Shown piece after piece: positions 26,056-34,698 of a DNA stretch of 64,000 nt; positions within the stretch are counted from its first letter, which is position 1; the number at the start of each line of letters is the position of its first letter. The notes under the pieces are model-generated. The model made no database searches, had not been told where the DNA came from, and was given only the letters and a program-made list of their open reading frames with translations. Position numbers and translations under genes: made by a program. This DNA is from Arthrobacter sp. QXT-31 (GTDB lineage: Bacteria > Actinomycetota > Actinomycetes > Actinomycetales > Micrococcaceae). The stretch covers positions 3,410,001 through 3,474,000 of the forward strand of contig NZ_CP019304.1 in the NCBI RefSeq assembly GCF_001969265.1, written 5' to 3'.

Positions 26056-26275
26056 GCGGCGGGATGTGAGGAAGGGTCCGCCTGGCGGCGGGAGGTGATG
26101 GAGCGTTGGGGAAAAGGCGGCGGGAGGTGATGGAGCGTTGGGGAAAAGGCGGCAGGAGGTGATAGAGGGTCGGGGGAAAGCGGCAGGAGGTGATAGAGGG
26201 TCGGGGGAAAGGCGGCGGGAGGTGATAGAGGGTCGGGGGAAAGGCGGCAGGAAGTGAGAGAGGGTCGTATGTAGG
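26056..26275 (+). repeat. tandem array, seven units of about 32 nt
   Basis: GCGGCRGGA occurs at 26056, 26085, 26117, 26149, 26180, 26212 and 26244 (spacings 29, 32, 32, 31, 32, 32). The core is GCGGCAGGAGGTGATAGAG followed by GGTCGGGGGAAA. It fills the gap between the start of the isomerase-family gene and the end of the PucR gene. Confidence 0.9.
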
Positions 26276-26276
26276 G

Positions 26277-27869
26277 CTAGGGGAGTCGGGCCAGGCGGGT
26301 GGCCAGGTGCAGGCTCGCGAGGCGGCCGGTTCCGCGGGGGTCGCCGCCGCAGAGGTCGAAGATGCGCTGCAGCCGGTGGTACATCGACTGCCGTTCCAGG
26401 TGCAGCTCGCGGGCAGCCTGGGCCGTGTTGCAGCCGGAGTCCAGCCATACGGTCAGGGTGTGCAGCAACTGCGAGTTCCGCTGCTCGTCGTGCTCGAGGA
26501 CCGGGCCGAGCGTTCGGCGGACGTAATCGCGGCGGGCAGCGGCGTCGAGGCTCTCGGCTGCCAGGCGCTCGACACCAAATGCCTCCGCATCCAGGACATG
26601 CCGGGAGCGGCCGGCCCGCGGCGCCAGATCCAGCGTCCGCCGCGCTTCCGCCATCGACCACGCCGCCTCGCCGATGCCCTGCCCCAGAGGTCCGATGGCG
26701 ACCGCGGAACCTTCCGGGACCTCGAGGGACCCCAGCGCCTCGAGCAGCGATGCCCGTGCGGACCGTGTTCCCTCGCGCGGGAGGCCGGCCAACGCGATGA
26801 GCTCCAGCTTGTCGGCATAGCTCGCGGCATGCGGAACCGCCCCCGCAAGGACTGCGTCCAGCGCGGGACGCAGCCGGCCCGAGGCGGCGGAACGGATCAT
26901 GACGGCGGCCACCGGACCGTCGACGGCGAACCCCGCCGCCGCCCCCAGCTGCTCGAGCCGCCACGGCTGGGCCCCGGAATGGACGGCTCGCATCAGCTCA
27001 GCGCCCGCCAGTTCCTTCAGGCCCGGCGGCATCCGCTGCAACAGCGCCAGGCCGAGGATGTCGACGGACCGTTCGCCCGCCACCCGGACGAACGCCGGGT
27101 CGACGCCCTCAGTCAGCTCAAGTTCGAGGCGGGCAGCCAGCACACCACGGACCGGAACGTCGACCGCCGTCGTACTCACTGCCCCGGGGCTAACTCCCGC
27201 CAAACCTTCGGTGCCAAGACCGCCGTCGGAATTTCCGCCGTCGGAAGCGCCGCCACTGCCGCCAGCGCCGCCGCCGCCCCCGCCGCCAGCGCCGCCGCTG
27301 CCGGAGGAACCAACACCGGCGCTGCCCAGCGTCACTCCCGCCGGCGACACCAGGCGCACCCCGGTTCCGGTCTGCCCGGCGAGCACGGCGAGCACCTCGT
27401 CCAGCCCGCCGCCGTGGGCGAGTTCGGCGGCCATGGCGTGGCTGATCTCATCCCCGCGCTGCAGCAGCTCCACGGACTGGCCCACCAGGATCGAGTTGAT
27501 CTCCTGCATGATGCCCACGAAGGGTGCCACTTTGCGGAGCTCGAACAGCGGCAGGCCGTTGGACTCGGCCGCCACCAGCATCAACTCCGGGATGTCAGGC
27601 AGCACCGGCCCCGTCTCGATCGCAACAGCCGCCACGCCGCGCCCGGCCAGCTCGCGCACGTAGTCCACGCGCCGCTGGTCCGAAGCGGTGGCCAGGGCCT
27701 GCCCGCCGCTGAGGAGAAGCTCACCGCCGCGCAGCAAGGGAGCGATATCCAGGACCTCGCTGGAGTGCACCCACCGCACCTGCCGCCCGGCCACGGCAGA
27801 GCCCGCCGCGCGGAGGAGCGGATCGGCCGCCTGGACGCTGCGGTGCTTCAAAACGTCTTCGAGGAACAC
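26277..27869 (-). CDS. PucR-family transcriptional regulator
   Basis: 530 residues from GTG 27869 (AAGG 6 nt upstream). The N-terminal PucR domain (MFLEDVLKHRSVQAADPLL and the ELLLSGGQAL strand) spans about 1-125. The C-terminal helix-turn-helix lies at LHTLTVWLDSGCNTAQAARELHLERQSMYHRLQRI, in the last 70 residues. Between them, about residues 185-220, is a Gly/Ser insert with a run of seven Gly, not usual in the family. PucR regulators activate purine, amino acid or hydantoin catabolism. It diverges from an NCS1 permease gene 133 nt away and very likely controls it. Confidence 0.9.
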   Translation of the reverse strand: MFLEDVLKHRSVQAADPLLRAAGSAVAGRQVRWVHSSEVLDIAPLLRGGELLLSGGQALATASDQRRVDYVRELAGRGVAAVAIETGPVLPDIPELMLVAAESNGLPLFELRKVAPFVGIMQEINSILVGQSVELLQRGDEISHAMAAELAHGGGLDEVLAVLAGQTGTGVRLVSPAGVTLGSAGVGSSGSGGAGGGGGGGAGGSGGASDGGNSDGGLGTEGLAGVSPGAVSTTAVDVPVRGVLAARLELELTEGVDPAFVRVAGERSVDILGLALLQRMPPGLKELAGAELMRAVHSGAQPWRLEQLGAAAGFAVDGPVAAVMIRSAASGRLRPALDAVLAGAVPHAASYADKLELIALAGLPREGTRSARASLLEALGSLEVPEGSAVAIGPLGQGIGEAAWSMAEARRTLDLAPRAGRSRHVLDAEAFGVERLAAESLDAAARRDYVRRTLGPVLEHDEQRNSQLLHTLTVWLDSGCNTAQAARELHLERQSMYHRLQRIFDLCGGDPRGTGRLASLHLATRLARLP

Positions 27870-28002
27870 TGACCTTACACTCCGTCATAGGCAAGAGGAT
27901 TCTGCTAGACAGATCGTACCTTGTTGCTGTGATGGAGCCCACATACGCTTAATTCATCCCTTCTTCACGGAGGCTCTTCTTCCTCACACGGAGGCTTTTC
28001 CG

Positions 28003-29535
28003 ATGCACAATTCCTCAACACCGCAGTCCGGGCCCGCAACGGAGCAGGCCGAGGACTTCGAAGCCTGGCTCCAGCCCATTCCGGAAACCGCGCGCACCCG
28101 CAAGGTGTCCGGCCAGTTCTGGATCTGGGCCGGCGCAAACCTCGCCCCGATCAACTGGGTCCTCGGCGCCCTGGGCATCAACCTCGGCCTTGGCTTTGCC
28201 GACACCGTCACCGTTCTGGTCCTGGGCAACCTGATCGGCATGCTGCTCTTTGGCTGCTTCGTCCTGCTGGGCCAAAAGACCGGGGCCACCGGCATGGTCC
28301 TGGCCCGCGCCGCCTTCGGCCGCCGCGGCAACTACCTTCCGGCCGCCATCCAGGCCCTGCTGGTGGTGGGCTGGTGCGCCGTCAACACCTGGATCATCCT
28401 CGACCTGGTCATGGCGCTCTTCGGCACCCTCGGCTGGGTGGACCCACAGGCCCACAACTACGCCTGGAAGATCGGCGTGGCCACGTTCATCATGGCCGCC
28501 CAGGTTGCCATCGCATGGTTCGGCTACAAGGCGATCGCCGCCTTCGAAAAATGGACCGTGCCGCCCACCATCATCATCCTGGTGGTCATGTCCGCCGTCG
28601 CCTGGTTCGGCCTCAAGATCGACTGGACCTACGCCGGCCCCGCGGGCAACATCCTCGAAGGCTCCGAACGGATCGCCGCCATGAGCGCCGTGATGACCGC
28701 CATCGGCATCGGCTGGGGCATCACCTGGTTCACCTACGCCGCCGACTACTCCCGCTTCGTCAGCACCACCGTCCCCAAGAAAAAGGTCTACCTCGCCTCC
28801 GTCCTGGGCCAGTTCATCCCGGTGGTCTGGCTGGGTGTCCTCGGCGCAAGCCTCGCCACCAACAGCGGCGAAATCGATCCCGGCAAGCTCATCGTCCAGA
28901 ACTTCGGTGCCCTGGCGCTGCCCGTGCTCCTGATGGTGCTCCACGGCCCCATCGCCACCAACATCCTCAACATCTACACGTTCTCGGTGGCCACGCAGGC
29001 GCTCGACATCACCATCAGCCGCCGGAAACTCAACCTGTTCGTCGGCGTTTTCTCACTCATCGCCGTCATCTACTTCATCTTCCAGGAGGACTTCGCCGCC
29101 GTGCTGGACGCCTGGCTCATCGGCCTGGTGGCGTGGGTGGCAGCCTGGGGCGGCGTGATGCTGGTGCACTTCTTCTGGCTGGAGCGGCGCTGGCCCGGCA
29201 ACGTGGAACGGCTGTTCGACGGCGTCGGCACCCGCCGCCTGCCCGTGGTCAACTGGGCCGGCGTGACCTCGCTGCTCGCCGGGATCTTCGCCACCTGGCT
29301 GTTCATGTACGGGCTGGTCCCGGTGATGCAGGGGCCCATCGCGGTTGCCCTGGGCGGCTGGGACCTCTCCTGGCTGGCCGGCGGACTCACCAGCGCCGGG
29401 GTGTATGCGGTGCTTGGCCCCCGTCTGCACCGGCAGTACGTGACGGTGACGCCCGACGGCGGCACTGCAGCCGTTGCTGTCAGCGCACCTGCCGCCGGGC
29501 AGGCACCCCAGCCCGTTCCCGCCGTCGACCTCTAA
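28003..29535 (+). CDS. NCS1-family nucleobase/hydantoin:cation symporter
   Basis: 510 residues, about twelve helices, inner membrane. The start ATG 28003 has GGAGG upstream; the upstream extension of the frame is in the PucR promoter. The cytosine/purine permease pattern is visible: QFWIWAGANLAPINWVLGALGINLGLG (helix 1, in pieces), VWFGLKIDWTYAG, and TWFTYAADYSRFV for the substrate-binding helix. NCS1 proteins carry cytosine, purines, allantoin or hydantoins. It is co-directional with the hydrolase gene 31 nt downstream, making a transporter-enzyme pair under a divergent PucR regulator. Confidence 0.9.
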   Translation: MHNSSTPQSGPATEQAEDFEAWLQPIPETARTRKVSGQFWIWAGANLAPINWVLGALGINLGLGFADTVTVLVLGNLIGMLLFGCFVLLGQKTGATGMVLARAAFGRRGNYLPAAIQALLVVGWCAVNTWIILDLVMALFGTLGWVDPQAHNYAWKIGVATFIMAAQVAIAWFGYKAIAAFEKWTVPPTIIILVVMSAVAWFGLKIDWTYAGPAGNILEGSERIAAMSAVMTAIGIGWGITWFTYAADYSRFVSTTVPKKKVYLASVLGQFIPVVWLGVLGASLATNSGEIDPGKLIVQNFGALALPVLLMVLHGPIATNILNIYTFSVATQALDITISRRKLNLFVGVFSLIAVIYFIFQEDFAAVLDAWLIGLVAWVAAWGGVMLVHFFWLERRWPGNVERLFDGVGTRRLPVVNWAGVTSLLAGIFATWLFMYGLVPVMQGPIAVALGGWDLSWLAGGLTSAGVYAVLGPRLHRQYVTVTPDGGTAAVAVSAPAAGQAPQPVPAVDL

Positions 29536-29566
29536 CCACTCCCTTACTACGAAAGGAACCCACGGC

Positions 29567-30526
29567 ATGAGCCCCAGCGCCTTCCCGGATTCCCAGCACC
29601 CCATCACCTGGCCCGCCAGCTACACCGCCGCCGCATCCTTCACCTTCGATGTCGATGCCGAATCCTGCGTCATCGCGCACGACCCCGCCAGCACCCGGCG
29701 GATGTCGCTGATGAGCCACCAGTCGTACGGGCCCAGGGTTGCGGTGCCGCGGCTGCTGCAGATCCTGGCGCGGCAGGAGGTCCGTGGGACGTTCTTCATC
29801 CCCGGGTTCACCGCGGAAAGCTACCCGGACGTCGTGCGGCAGATCGTCGACGGCGGCCACGAGGTTGCGCACCACGGCTACCTGCACGAGCCGATGCAGG
29901 GGATCGACGCCGTGACGGAGGCCTCCTATATTGACCGCGGGCTCGAGGCGCTGGAGAAGGTCGCCGGGATCCGGCCGGTGGGGTACCGGGCGCCGTGGTG
30001 GGAACTGAACTGGCACTCGCCGGCGCTCCTCGCAGACCGCGGTTTCCTCTACGATTCCAGCCTGCTCGACGGCGACGCGCCGTACCGGATGTCGGTCTCG
30101 CAGGATCCTTCCTCCGGGGATACCCGCGACATCGTGGAGATCCCCGTGGACTGGACGCTCGACGACTGGGAGCAGTACGCCTTCTACCCGGGAGTCACCG
30201 GCAGCGGCGTGATCGAAAGCCCGGCCAAGGTGCTGGAGATGTGGACACTCGAGGCGCAGGCACACCATGCGCAGGGAAGCTGCTTCGTGCTCACCAACCA
30301 CCCGTTCATCTCGGGCCGGCCCTCCAAGGCAGTGGCCCTGGAGCAGCTCATCGAGCGGGTCAAGGGCATGGACGGCATGTGGGTGACGACGCTGGAGCAG
30401 ATCGCGGAGCATACTGCGGCGACTGTTGCCGACGTCCACACCCACGCCCGGATCGAGGTGCCTGTTGCTCCCGGTTTCGGAGCCCGCTTCAAGCCGGGGC
30501 AGGTGCAGGTACCCGCGCTGGGGTAG
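29567..30526 (+). CDS. polysaccharide-deacetylase-fold hydrolase (PuuE allantoinase/cyclic imidase-like)
   Basis: A metal-dependent NodB-fold hydrolase of 319 residues without a signal peptide. FTFDVDAES holds the catalytic Asp (about residue 25); GGHEVAHHGYLHE holds the His pair near 105-112; YRAPWWELNW is motif 3. The lack of a signal and the company of a nucleobase-type symporter and PucR argue against a wall polysaccharide substrate and for ring opening of allantoin, a hydantoin or a cyclic imide, as known for cytosolic members of this superfamily. GAAAGGAA lies upstream of ATG 29567. The exact substrate is unresolved. Confidence 0.82.
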   Translation: MSPSAFPDSQHPITWPASYTAAASFTFDVDAESCVIAHDPASTRRMSLMSHQSYGPRVAVPRLLQILARQEVRGTFFIPGFTAESYPDVVRQIVDGGHEVAHHGYLHEPMQGIDAVTEASYIDRGLEALEKVAGIRPVGYRAPWWELNWHSPALLADRGFLYDSSLLDGDAPYRMSVSQDPSSGDTRDIVEIPVDWTLDDWEQYAFYPGVTGSGVIESPAKVLEMWTLEAQAHHAQGSCFVLTNHPFISGRPSKAVALEQLIERVKGMDGMWVTTLEQIAEHTAATVADVHTHARIEVPVAPGFGARFKPGQVQVPALG

Positions 30527-30551
30527 CCCGGCAGGGCTCGGGGCGAAGCTG

Positions 30552-30608
30552 AGCGCGAACGGACACTTGTGGCCCTTCACACGAGGGCCACAAGTGTCCG
30601 TTCGCGCT
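30552..30608. repeat. perfect 25-bp palindrome, 7-nt loop
   Basis: Arms 30552-30576 and 30584-30608 are exactly complementary (core GCGAACGGACACTTGTGG), loop TCACACG. It lies 26 nt after the hydrolase stop and may terminate transcription, though its length and perfection exceed normal terminators. It is of the same build as the hairpins at 46756, 53465 and 58212 but of different sequence. Confidence 0.85.
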
Positions 30609-30835
30609 TGGTGGTTCCCTGGTGCCGGGCGCGGATGCTTGGCCCGCGCGCGGTGCTGCCTGGCCCCGCGCCGCATTGCCGGAAAGGGCCGCATTGCCGG
30701 AAAGGGCCGCCTGGAAGCATTTTGGGCGGCCACTTTTGGTAATTGGTGGAGAGCGAGCGGCCATTTTTGGTAATCCGCCAACGACGGAGGCTCGGCAAGG
30801 GCGGCGTTAAGCACGGACCGCGGCCTGAGGGCAAT

Positions 30836-30877
30836 GAAAAAGCCGCCCTGCGGTGTTGGGGGCCATCGCAGGACGGC
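30836..30877 (-). terminator. intrinsic terminator, minus strand
   Basis: GCCGCCCTGCG (30842-30852) pairs with CGCAGGACGGC (30867-30877) with one mismatch. On the minus strand the stem is followed by TTTTTCATT, a proper T tract. It is the best intrinsic terminator for the CsbD transcript or for an unseen small RNA between 30880 and 31048. Confidence 0.6.
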
Positions 30878-30996
30878 ATGAATTCAAAGGTACTGTCCCG
30901 GTCTTCGCCACAAAAGAGTTTCCACCCGCGGCGCAGAAATTTTAACGTTTTCTTTACGCCTGCCCTCGTCTGGCGCGCTGAGGGCAGAACACGCGG

Positions 30997-31031
30997 CGGG
31001 GCCCTGTCCGCTCTTACCGGACAGGGCCCCG
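30997..31031. terminator. hairpin directly after csbD-like gene
   Basis: CGGGGCCCTGTCCG (30997-31010) pairs perfectly with CGGACAGGGCCCCG (31018-31031) around CTCTTAC. It lies 17 nt past the CsbD stop on the minus strand. It has no T tract. Confidence 0.6.
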
Positions 31032-31048
31032 AGCTCTAAAGCTGGACC

Positions 31049-31225
31049 TTAGTGCCTCCTGAAGGCGTCCTTGATCTTTTCGCCGGCCTGCTTGAGGTCG
31101 GCCCTGATGTGGCGGGCCCTGCCTTCGGACCGGAGCCGCTCATCTCCGGTCGCGCGGCCGGCTGCTTCCTTGCTTCTGCCGTGGAGTTTTTCGGCGGCGT
31201 TGTGGATCTTGTCACCCAAACCCAT
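31049..31225 (-). CDS. CsbD-family stress protein
   Basis: A small hydrophilic protein of 58 residues, MGLGDKIHNAAEKLHGRSKEAAG at its N-terminus in two conserved blocks, then DERLRSEGRARHIRADLKQAGEKIKDAF. This is the CsbD pattern of a single helical domain, about 60 residues in the family. AGGAGGT lies 5 nt before ATG 31225 and fixes the start; the longer frame to 31333 is not used. CsbD proteins are induced by general stress in many bacteria and their molecular role is unknown. Confidence 0.88.
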   Translation of the reverse strand: MGLGDKIHNAAEKLHGRSKEAAGRATGDERLRSEGRARHIRADLKQAGEKIKDAFRRH

Positions 31226-31347
31226 CGTGACCTCCTGTTCGGGAAGGCCGGGGCGGCCTGATGCCGCGGCGGCCACTTTCAGTCTATCGACGGCGGGCCC
31301 GGGCAGCCATGCTCTCCTTCCGGTCCGCGGCATTACAGGGTGGGCGC

Positions 31348-32820
31348 TTACTTGTGAGCTTCGGCCACGTCCGCTTTTGGTTCCGGAGAATAACGACGAC
31401 GGCGCCTGGCTTCACCTATCACCGCGTCCAGGAGGAGGAAGGCGAGGAGGCTCCAGCCAAGGAGCGGCAGGAACATGCCCACGAGGACCATCGCCGTGAT
31501 CGCGGCCAGGACGCCTGCCCAGTGTCCGCGGACGAAGGCTCCCCGCGGCGCCGGCCGGCCCACGGCCCAGGCGCTGCCGCGGGTGGGGCGGCGCTTCCAC
31601 CACATCACGTAGCCCCACACCACCATGGCGGCCAGTCCTGCGGCCACGGCGAGCAGGACGAGCTGGTTGGGCAGGCCGAAGAGCAGGCCCATGTGCGCCG
31701 CGATGGCCCAGCGGGTCAGCTTCGCCGCCAGTCCGAAATCCTTGAAGTCGGCGCGGCTGGTGACCTTCTCGGAATCCGGGTCGATGGCAACTGCGCTGGC
31801 GGTGGCCGGCCATTCCCGGCCTGCCTCGGTCACGGTCCAGGCCGTGCCGGCCTTTGCGGGCGGCTTGATGTCCACCATGGGGGCCGTGATGATGTCCGCC
31901 CGGGCGATCCGCTCGACGGTGTCGTAGGTTGCCGGGTCCGCTGCCGCGCCGGTCGGTGCCGACCCTGAACCGTGCCCGGCGTGGTCACCGGCCGGTGCGG
32001 ACGCCTCCCCATTCAGTGACGTGGAGACAGTGGGGGTGAGCCAGCCGAGGCTGGTGCGGACCTTGGTGATGTTCTCGCCCGCGCTGGCGGACCAGGTGAG
32101 GCCGGAGGCGGACAGGAACAGGAAGGCGGCGAGCAGGACGGTGCCCGTGGTGCCGTGGAGCCACACCATCCTCGCCCGGCCGGAAGCGGGGCGGGCCTTC
32201 GGAGACGATATTCGGCGTCGGCGGATCCTGCCGATCCACAGACCCAGCCCGCCGAGCGCGACAACCCAGAGCCAGGACGCAGCCAGTTCACTGTAGATCC
32301 GGCCGGGCTCACCGAGGTTCAGGGAGCGGTGGAGGTTGGAGATCCAGGTGCGCGTGGGGAGCGACCCGCTGCTGCCATAGGTGGTGAGGTCTCCGCGGAT
32401 TTCGCCCGTGCCGGGATGCACAAAGACGGTCCTGTATTCGGATTCACCCAGCGTAGGGTCGGCGAAGAGCACGCGGGTGGTGTCCTCGGAGCCGGGCGCC
32501 GGGCGGACGGCAATGGGCGTAGCGCCGCCGGCGGAATCCATCGCCGTCTTCACCTGTGCGGAGAGCGGCAGAGGGTGGGCGACCGCCGGAACGCGCAGCT
32601 CCTTGGCGTGGACGGCCTGTTCCAGTGCCGGGGTGATGGCGTAGAGGCCGCCGCTGACCGCGGCGACGAAAAGGAAGGGACCGGCGAGAATGCCAGCGTA
32701 GAAGTGCAGCCGGAGCAGGAAGGCGCGGAACCATCCGCGGCCGTCCGGTCCGTTGCCGGCGGGGGCAGCCTCCGGCGGTGATGGTTGCCTGGACTTTTGG
32801 GGGTTGGCTAATAGGGTCAT
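31348..32820 (-). CDS. PepSY-associated transmembrane protein
   Basis: 490 residues, four to five membrane segments. The first helix, FLLRLHFYAGILAGPFLFVAAVSGGLY, carries the family HFYAG signature; a PepSY-like extracytoplasmic part follows (TVFVHPGTGEIRGDL). The second cluster has NLHRSLNLGEPGR and SWLWVVALGGLGLWIG; later WLHGTTG and AIAAHMGLLFGLPNQ supply conserved His residues typical of heme- or metal-linked membrane reductases of this family. Such proteins often sit with copper or iron uptake genes. Here YcnI and another membrane protein follow on the same strand. The C-terminus is cytoplasmic and basic. Confidence 0.85.
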   Translation of the reverse strand: MTLLANPQKSRQPSPPEAAPAGNGPDGRGWFRAFLLRLHFYAGILAGPFLFVAAVSGGLYAITPALEQAVHAKELRVPAVAHPLPLSAQVKTAMDSAGGATPIAVRPAPGSEDTTRVLFADPTLGESEYRTVFVHPGTGEIRGDLTTYGSSGSLPTRTWISNLHRSLNLGEPGRIYSELAASWLWVVALGGLGLWIGRIRRRRISSPKARPASGRARMVWLHGTTGTVLLAAFLFLSASGLTWSASAGENITKVRTSLGWLTPTVSTSLNGEASAPAGDHAGHGSGSAPTGAAADPATYDTVERIARADIITAPMVDIKPPAKAGTAWTVTEAGREWPATASAVAIDPDSEKVTSRADFKDFGLAAKLTRWAIAAHMGLLFGLPNQLVLLAVAAGLAAMVVWGYVMWWKRRPTRGSAWAVGRPAPRGAFVRGHWAGVLAAITAMVLVGMFLPLLGWSLLAFLLLDAVIGEARRRRRYSPEPKADVAEAHK

Positions 32821-33115
32821 GGTCTTGTCTTTCGAGGACTGGTGGCGCTGCGGACGTGCGCGTGGGGACCACTAAGGGACCGGCTTAAACGGCCGGGTTG
32901 AGGGCAGCACGGCGCACGGAACCGGCTGTGCATATCGACGGCGTGGGGCCCCGAAGGCGGGCAGCCCGGAATTGGGCACAGCGCATTTGGGCAGCGCGAA
33001 GCGTTTGTGGGTAGCGCACAGGAACCTCCCGCCCGGTCAGCCGGGTGAGGGGCTCAGTGCGTAAAAGAAGTACGCGGCGCCCGGGCCGGTTGCCAGCCCA
33101 GGCGCCGCGTCGCTG
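32821..33115. other. intergenic region between PepSY and YcnI genes
   Basis: 295 nt holding the promoter side of the PepSY gene and a strong hairpin at 33073-33109. I see no ORF or recognisable operator in it. Confidence 0.4.
33073..33109 (-). terminator. intrinsic terminator of the ycnI gene
   Basis: CGCGGCGCC (33073-33081) pairs with GGCGCCGCG (33101-33109), with an inner GGGC/GCCC stem. On the minus strand it is followed by GTACTTCTTTTACGC. It starts 7 nt past the stop codon. Confidence 0.7.
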
Positions 33116-33901
33116 CTAGCTGTTGCCGCGGCTGGCGCGTGTGCGTGCCAGCGCCGTCACGCCGGCTGCGAGGCCGATGAGTCCGGCGGCGAGTCCGATC
33201 CATCCTGCGGTGTCGCCGCCGGAGGAGGAATCCGACGACGCCGGCGCCACTGCGGAAGCCTGCGTGGCGGTGGGGGCGGCAGCTCCGTGGCCGTCGTCTT
33301 CAGCTGCCGTGGTGACGAACGTCGGTGCCGGGCGGGACTCCTTCGCCTCTGCGGCAGGCGTTTCCGAGGCGCCCGCGGAGGACGTTGCCGACGCGTGGCC
33401 GTGGTCGGCAGCCGCATCGGCCCAGTTAACGGTGGTCCCGTCCGTGTAGCCCTGGGCCGCCGGCAGGGTCACCGTGGTCCCGGCAGCGGGGAGGCGGCCG
33501 ACCGACAGGGTGAAGGTCTGGAACTCGTTCTGCCCGATCTGGTGCGCAGCGTCGGCAGTCCAGACCACGCTGGTGGGTGCCTTGGTCACGGTGGCCCCGT
33601 TCACCTCGACCGGTTTGGGCAGGGTGCCGGTAATGATCTTGGCCTTCCAGCCGTCCATGGGCTTGACCGAAACCGACGTCAGCGGGGTGTCGGTGGGCAG
33701 TTTCACTTCGAGGCGGTTGGTCTTGGCGGTCTCGGACTCGTTGGGAACGCTGAACGTCAGCTTGGTGAAACCGCCCTCAGCGGTGGCGGAGGGGTCGACA
33801 GTGACGTGGGCGGAGGCGGCGGCCGCGCCGGCGGCCAGGAATCCGGCCGTCAGCGTGGCGGCAGCGGCGGTCTTGAGGGTACGGCGAAGCGAGGTATTCA
33901 T
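33116..33901 (-). CDS. YcnI-family (DUF1775) exported copper-associated protein
   Basis: 261 residues. The signal peptide ends in GAAAASAHVTVDP, so the mature protein begins with His, the residue that YcnI proteins use to bind Cu(II). The DUF1775 domain spans about 35-175 (KLTFSVPNESETAKTNRLEVKLP, in pieces, and WTADAAHQIGQNEFQTFTLSVG). A Ser/Pro/Ala linker follows, then a C-terminal membrane anchor AGWIGLAAGLIGLAAGVTALA and a basic tail. It should act outside the membrane in copper delivery. It is preceded by an unknown membrane protein gene and followed by a PepSY gene on the same strand. Confidence 0.9.
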   Translation of the reverse strand: MNTSLRRTLKTAAAATLTAGFLAAGAAAASAHVTVDPSATAEGGFTKLTFSVPNESETAKTNRLEVKLPTDTPLTSVSVKPMDGWKAKIITGTLPKPVEVNGATVTKAPTSVVWTADAAHQIGQNEFQTFTLSVGRLPAAGTTVTLPAAQGYTDGTTVNWADAAADHGHASATSSAGASETPAAEAKESRPAPTFVTTAAEDDGHGAAAPTATQASAVAPASSDSSSGGDTAGWIGLAAGLIGLAAGVTALARTRASRGNS

Positions 33902-34083
33902 GGCAGGTGCGCCTTTCACAGGTTCAATTTCACAGGTATGAGGGGTCAGGAATGGCAGGCCGGTGGGCCTGTCCGGGAAGCGGAAGAACCGCCGTCGGAA
34001 GTTCCTGCCCTGCGTGAAAAGGGGCCTGTGCAAAAGGTGCCCTGGTGAAAGGGCCCTTGCGTGAAAGGTGAAAGGAACTGTCT

Positions 34084-34698
34084 CTAGGCGGCGGCTGCGG
34101 GCAGCGGCGGGCCGCGGCGGGACGGCAGGCGTACCGAATGGTGCCGGGGCGGAAGCAGCACGGCCGCGAAATGCGGGCGCGGAACGCGGACCGGAACGAT
34201 GACGGCCGGCTCGGGGTTCCAAAACAGCGGGCCCAGCCAGTCGGCCAGTGCACCGAGGGCCCGCTCGCCGCGGGCGAGGAGCAACGCCGTGACCAGGGTG
34301 GCGACGGCGTGGGCGGCGAACATGGGCCCGTCGGGCACAGACCCGTGGGCCGGGGCGGCCAGCATCAGCGCTTCGGGATTCAGCGCGGCCGAGGCGTGTC
34401 CGGCGTGTTCGGAGAGCAGCGCCGGGGAAGCGGCTGGAGGAGCTCCTGCGGACATGGCGTCAAACGCCCAGTGAAGCCAGACCTGTCCGCCGCCTATCAG
34501 CCCGGTCAGAACCGGCAGCGACAGCTTGAAGCGTGTCAGGGCCGCGACCGGAACCATGGTCACGGCGCACAAGGCCGCGAGGATTGCGGGCGTGGGCAGT
34601 TGGCCTCCGCCGGCCAGGTGCCCTCCGGCGGCCAAGCCCAGGATGATGGATCCGATCAGCCCGGAGCGGAACAGGCGGAACGAAGCATGCGGCTTCAC
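34084..34698 (-). CDS. hypothetical multi-pass membrane protein, ycnI neighbour
   Basis: 204 residues from GTG 34698, which has AAAGGA upstream. Four hydrophobic segments are seen: SGLIGSIILGLAAGGHLAGG, PTPAILAALCAVTMVPVAAL, LPVLTGLIGGGQVWLHWAF and MFAAHAVATLVTALLLARG. His residues sit at helix ends and in a loop (LLSEHAGHASA, PAHGSVPDG), and the tail contains PPRHHSVRLPSRR. I do not recognise a family. Position 182 nt upstream of ycnI, together with the His-rich loops, suggests a copper-related role, but no motif proves it. Confidence 0.7.
   Translation of the reverse strand: MKPHASFRLFRSGLIGSIILGLAAGGHLAGGGQLPTPAILAALCAVTMVPVAALTRFKLSLPVLTGLIGGGQVWLHWAFDAMSAGAPPAASPALLSEHAGHASAALNPEALMLAAPAHGSVPDGPMFAAHAVATLVTALLLARGERALGALADWLGPLFWNPEPAVIVPVRVPRPHFAAVLLPPRHHSVRLPSRRGPPLPAAAA

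Larger units (their letters stand above)
30609..31048. other. gene-free stretch with direct repeats
   Basis: Contains a 19-bp unit (gccgcattgccggaaaggg) twice in tandem near 30669-30706, and two copies of gcggccaNttttggtaat 33 nt apart near 30727 and 30760. Two hairpins described separately follow. ORFs here are low-complexity and unsupported. Confidence 0.5.
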
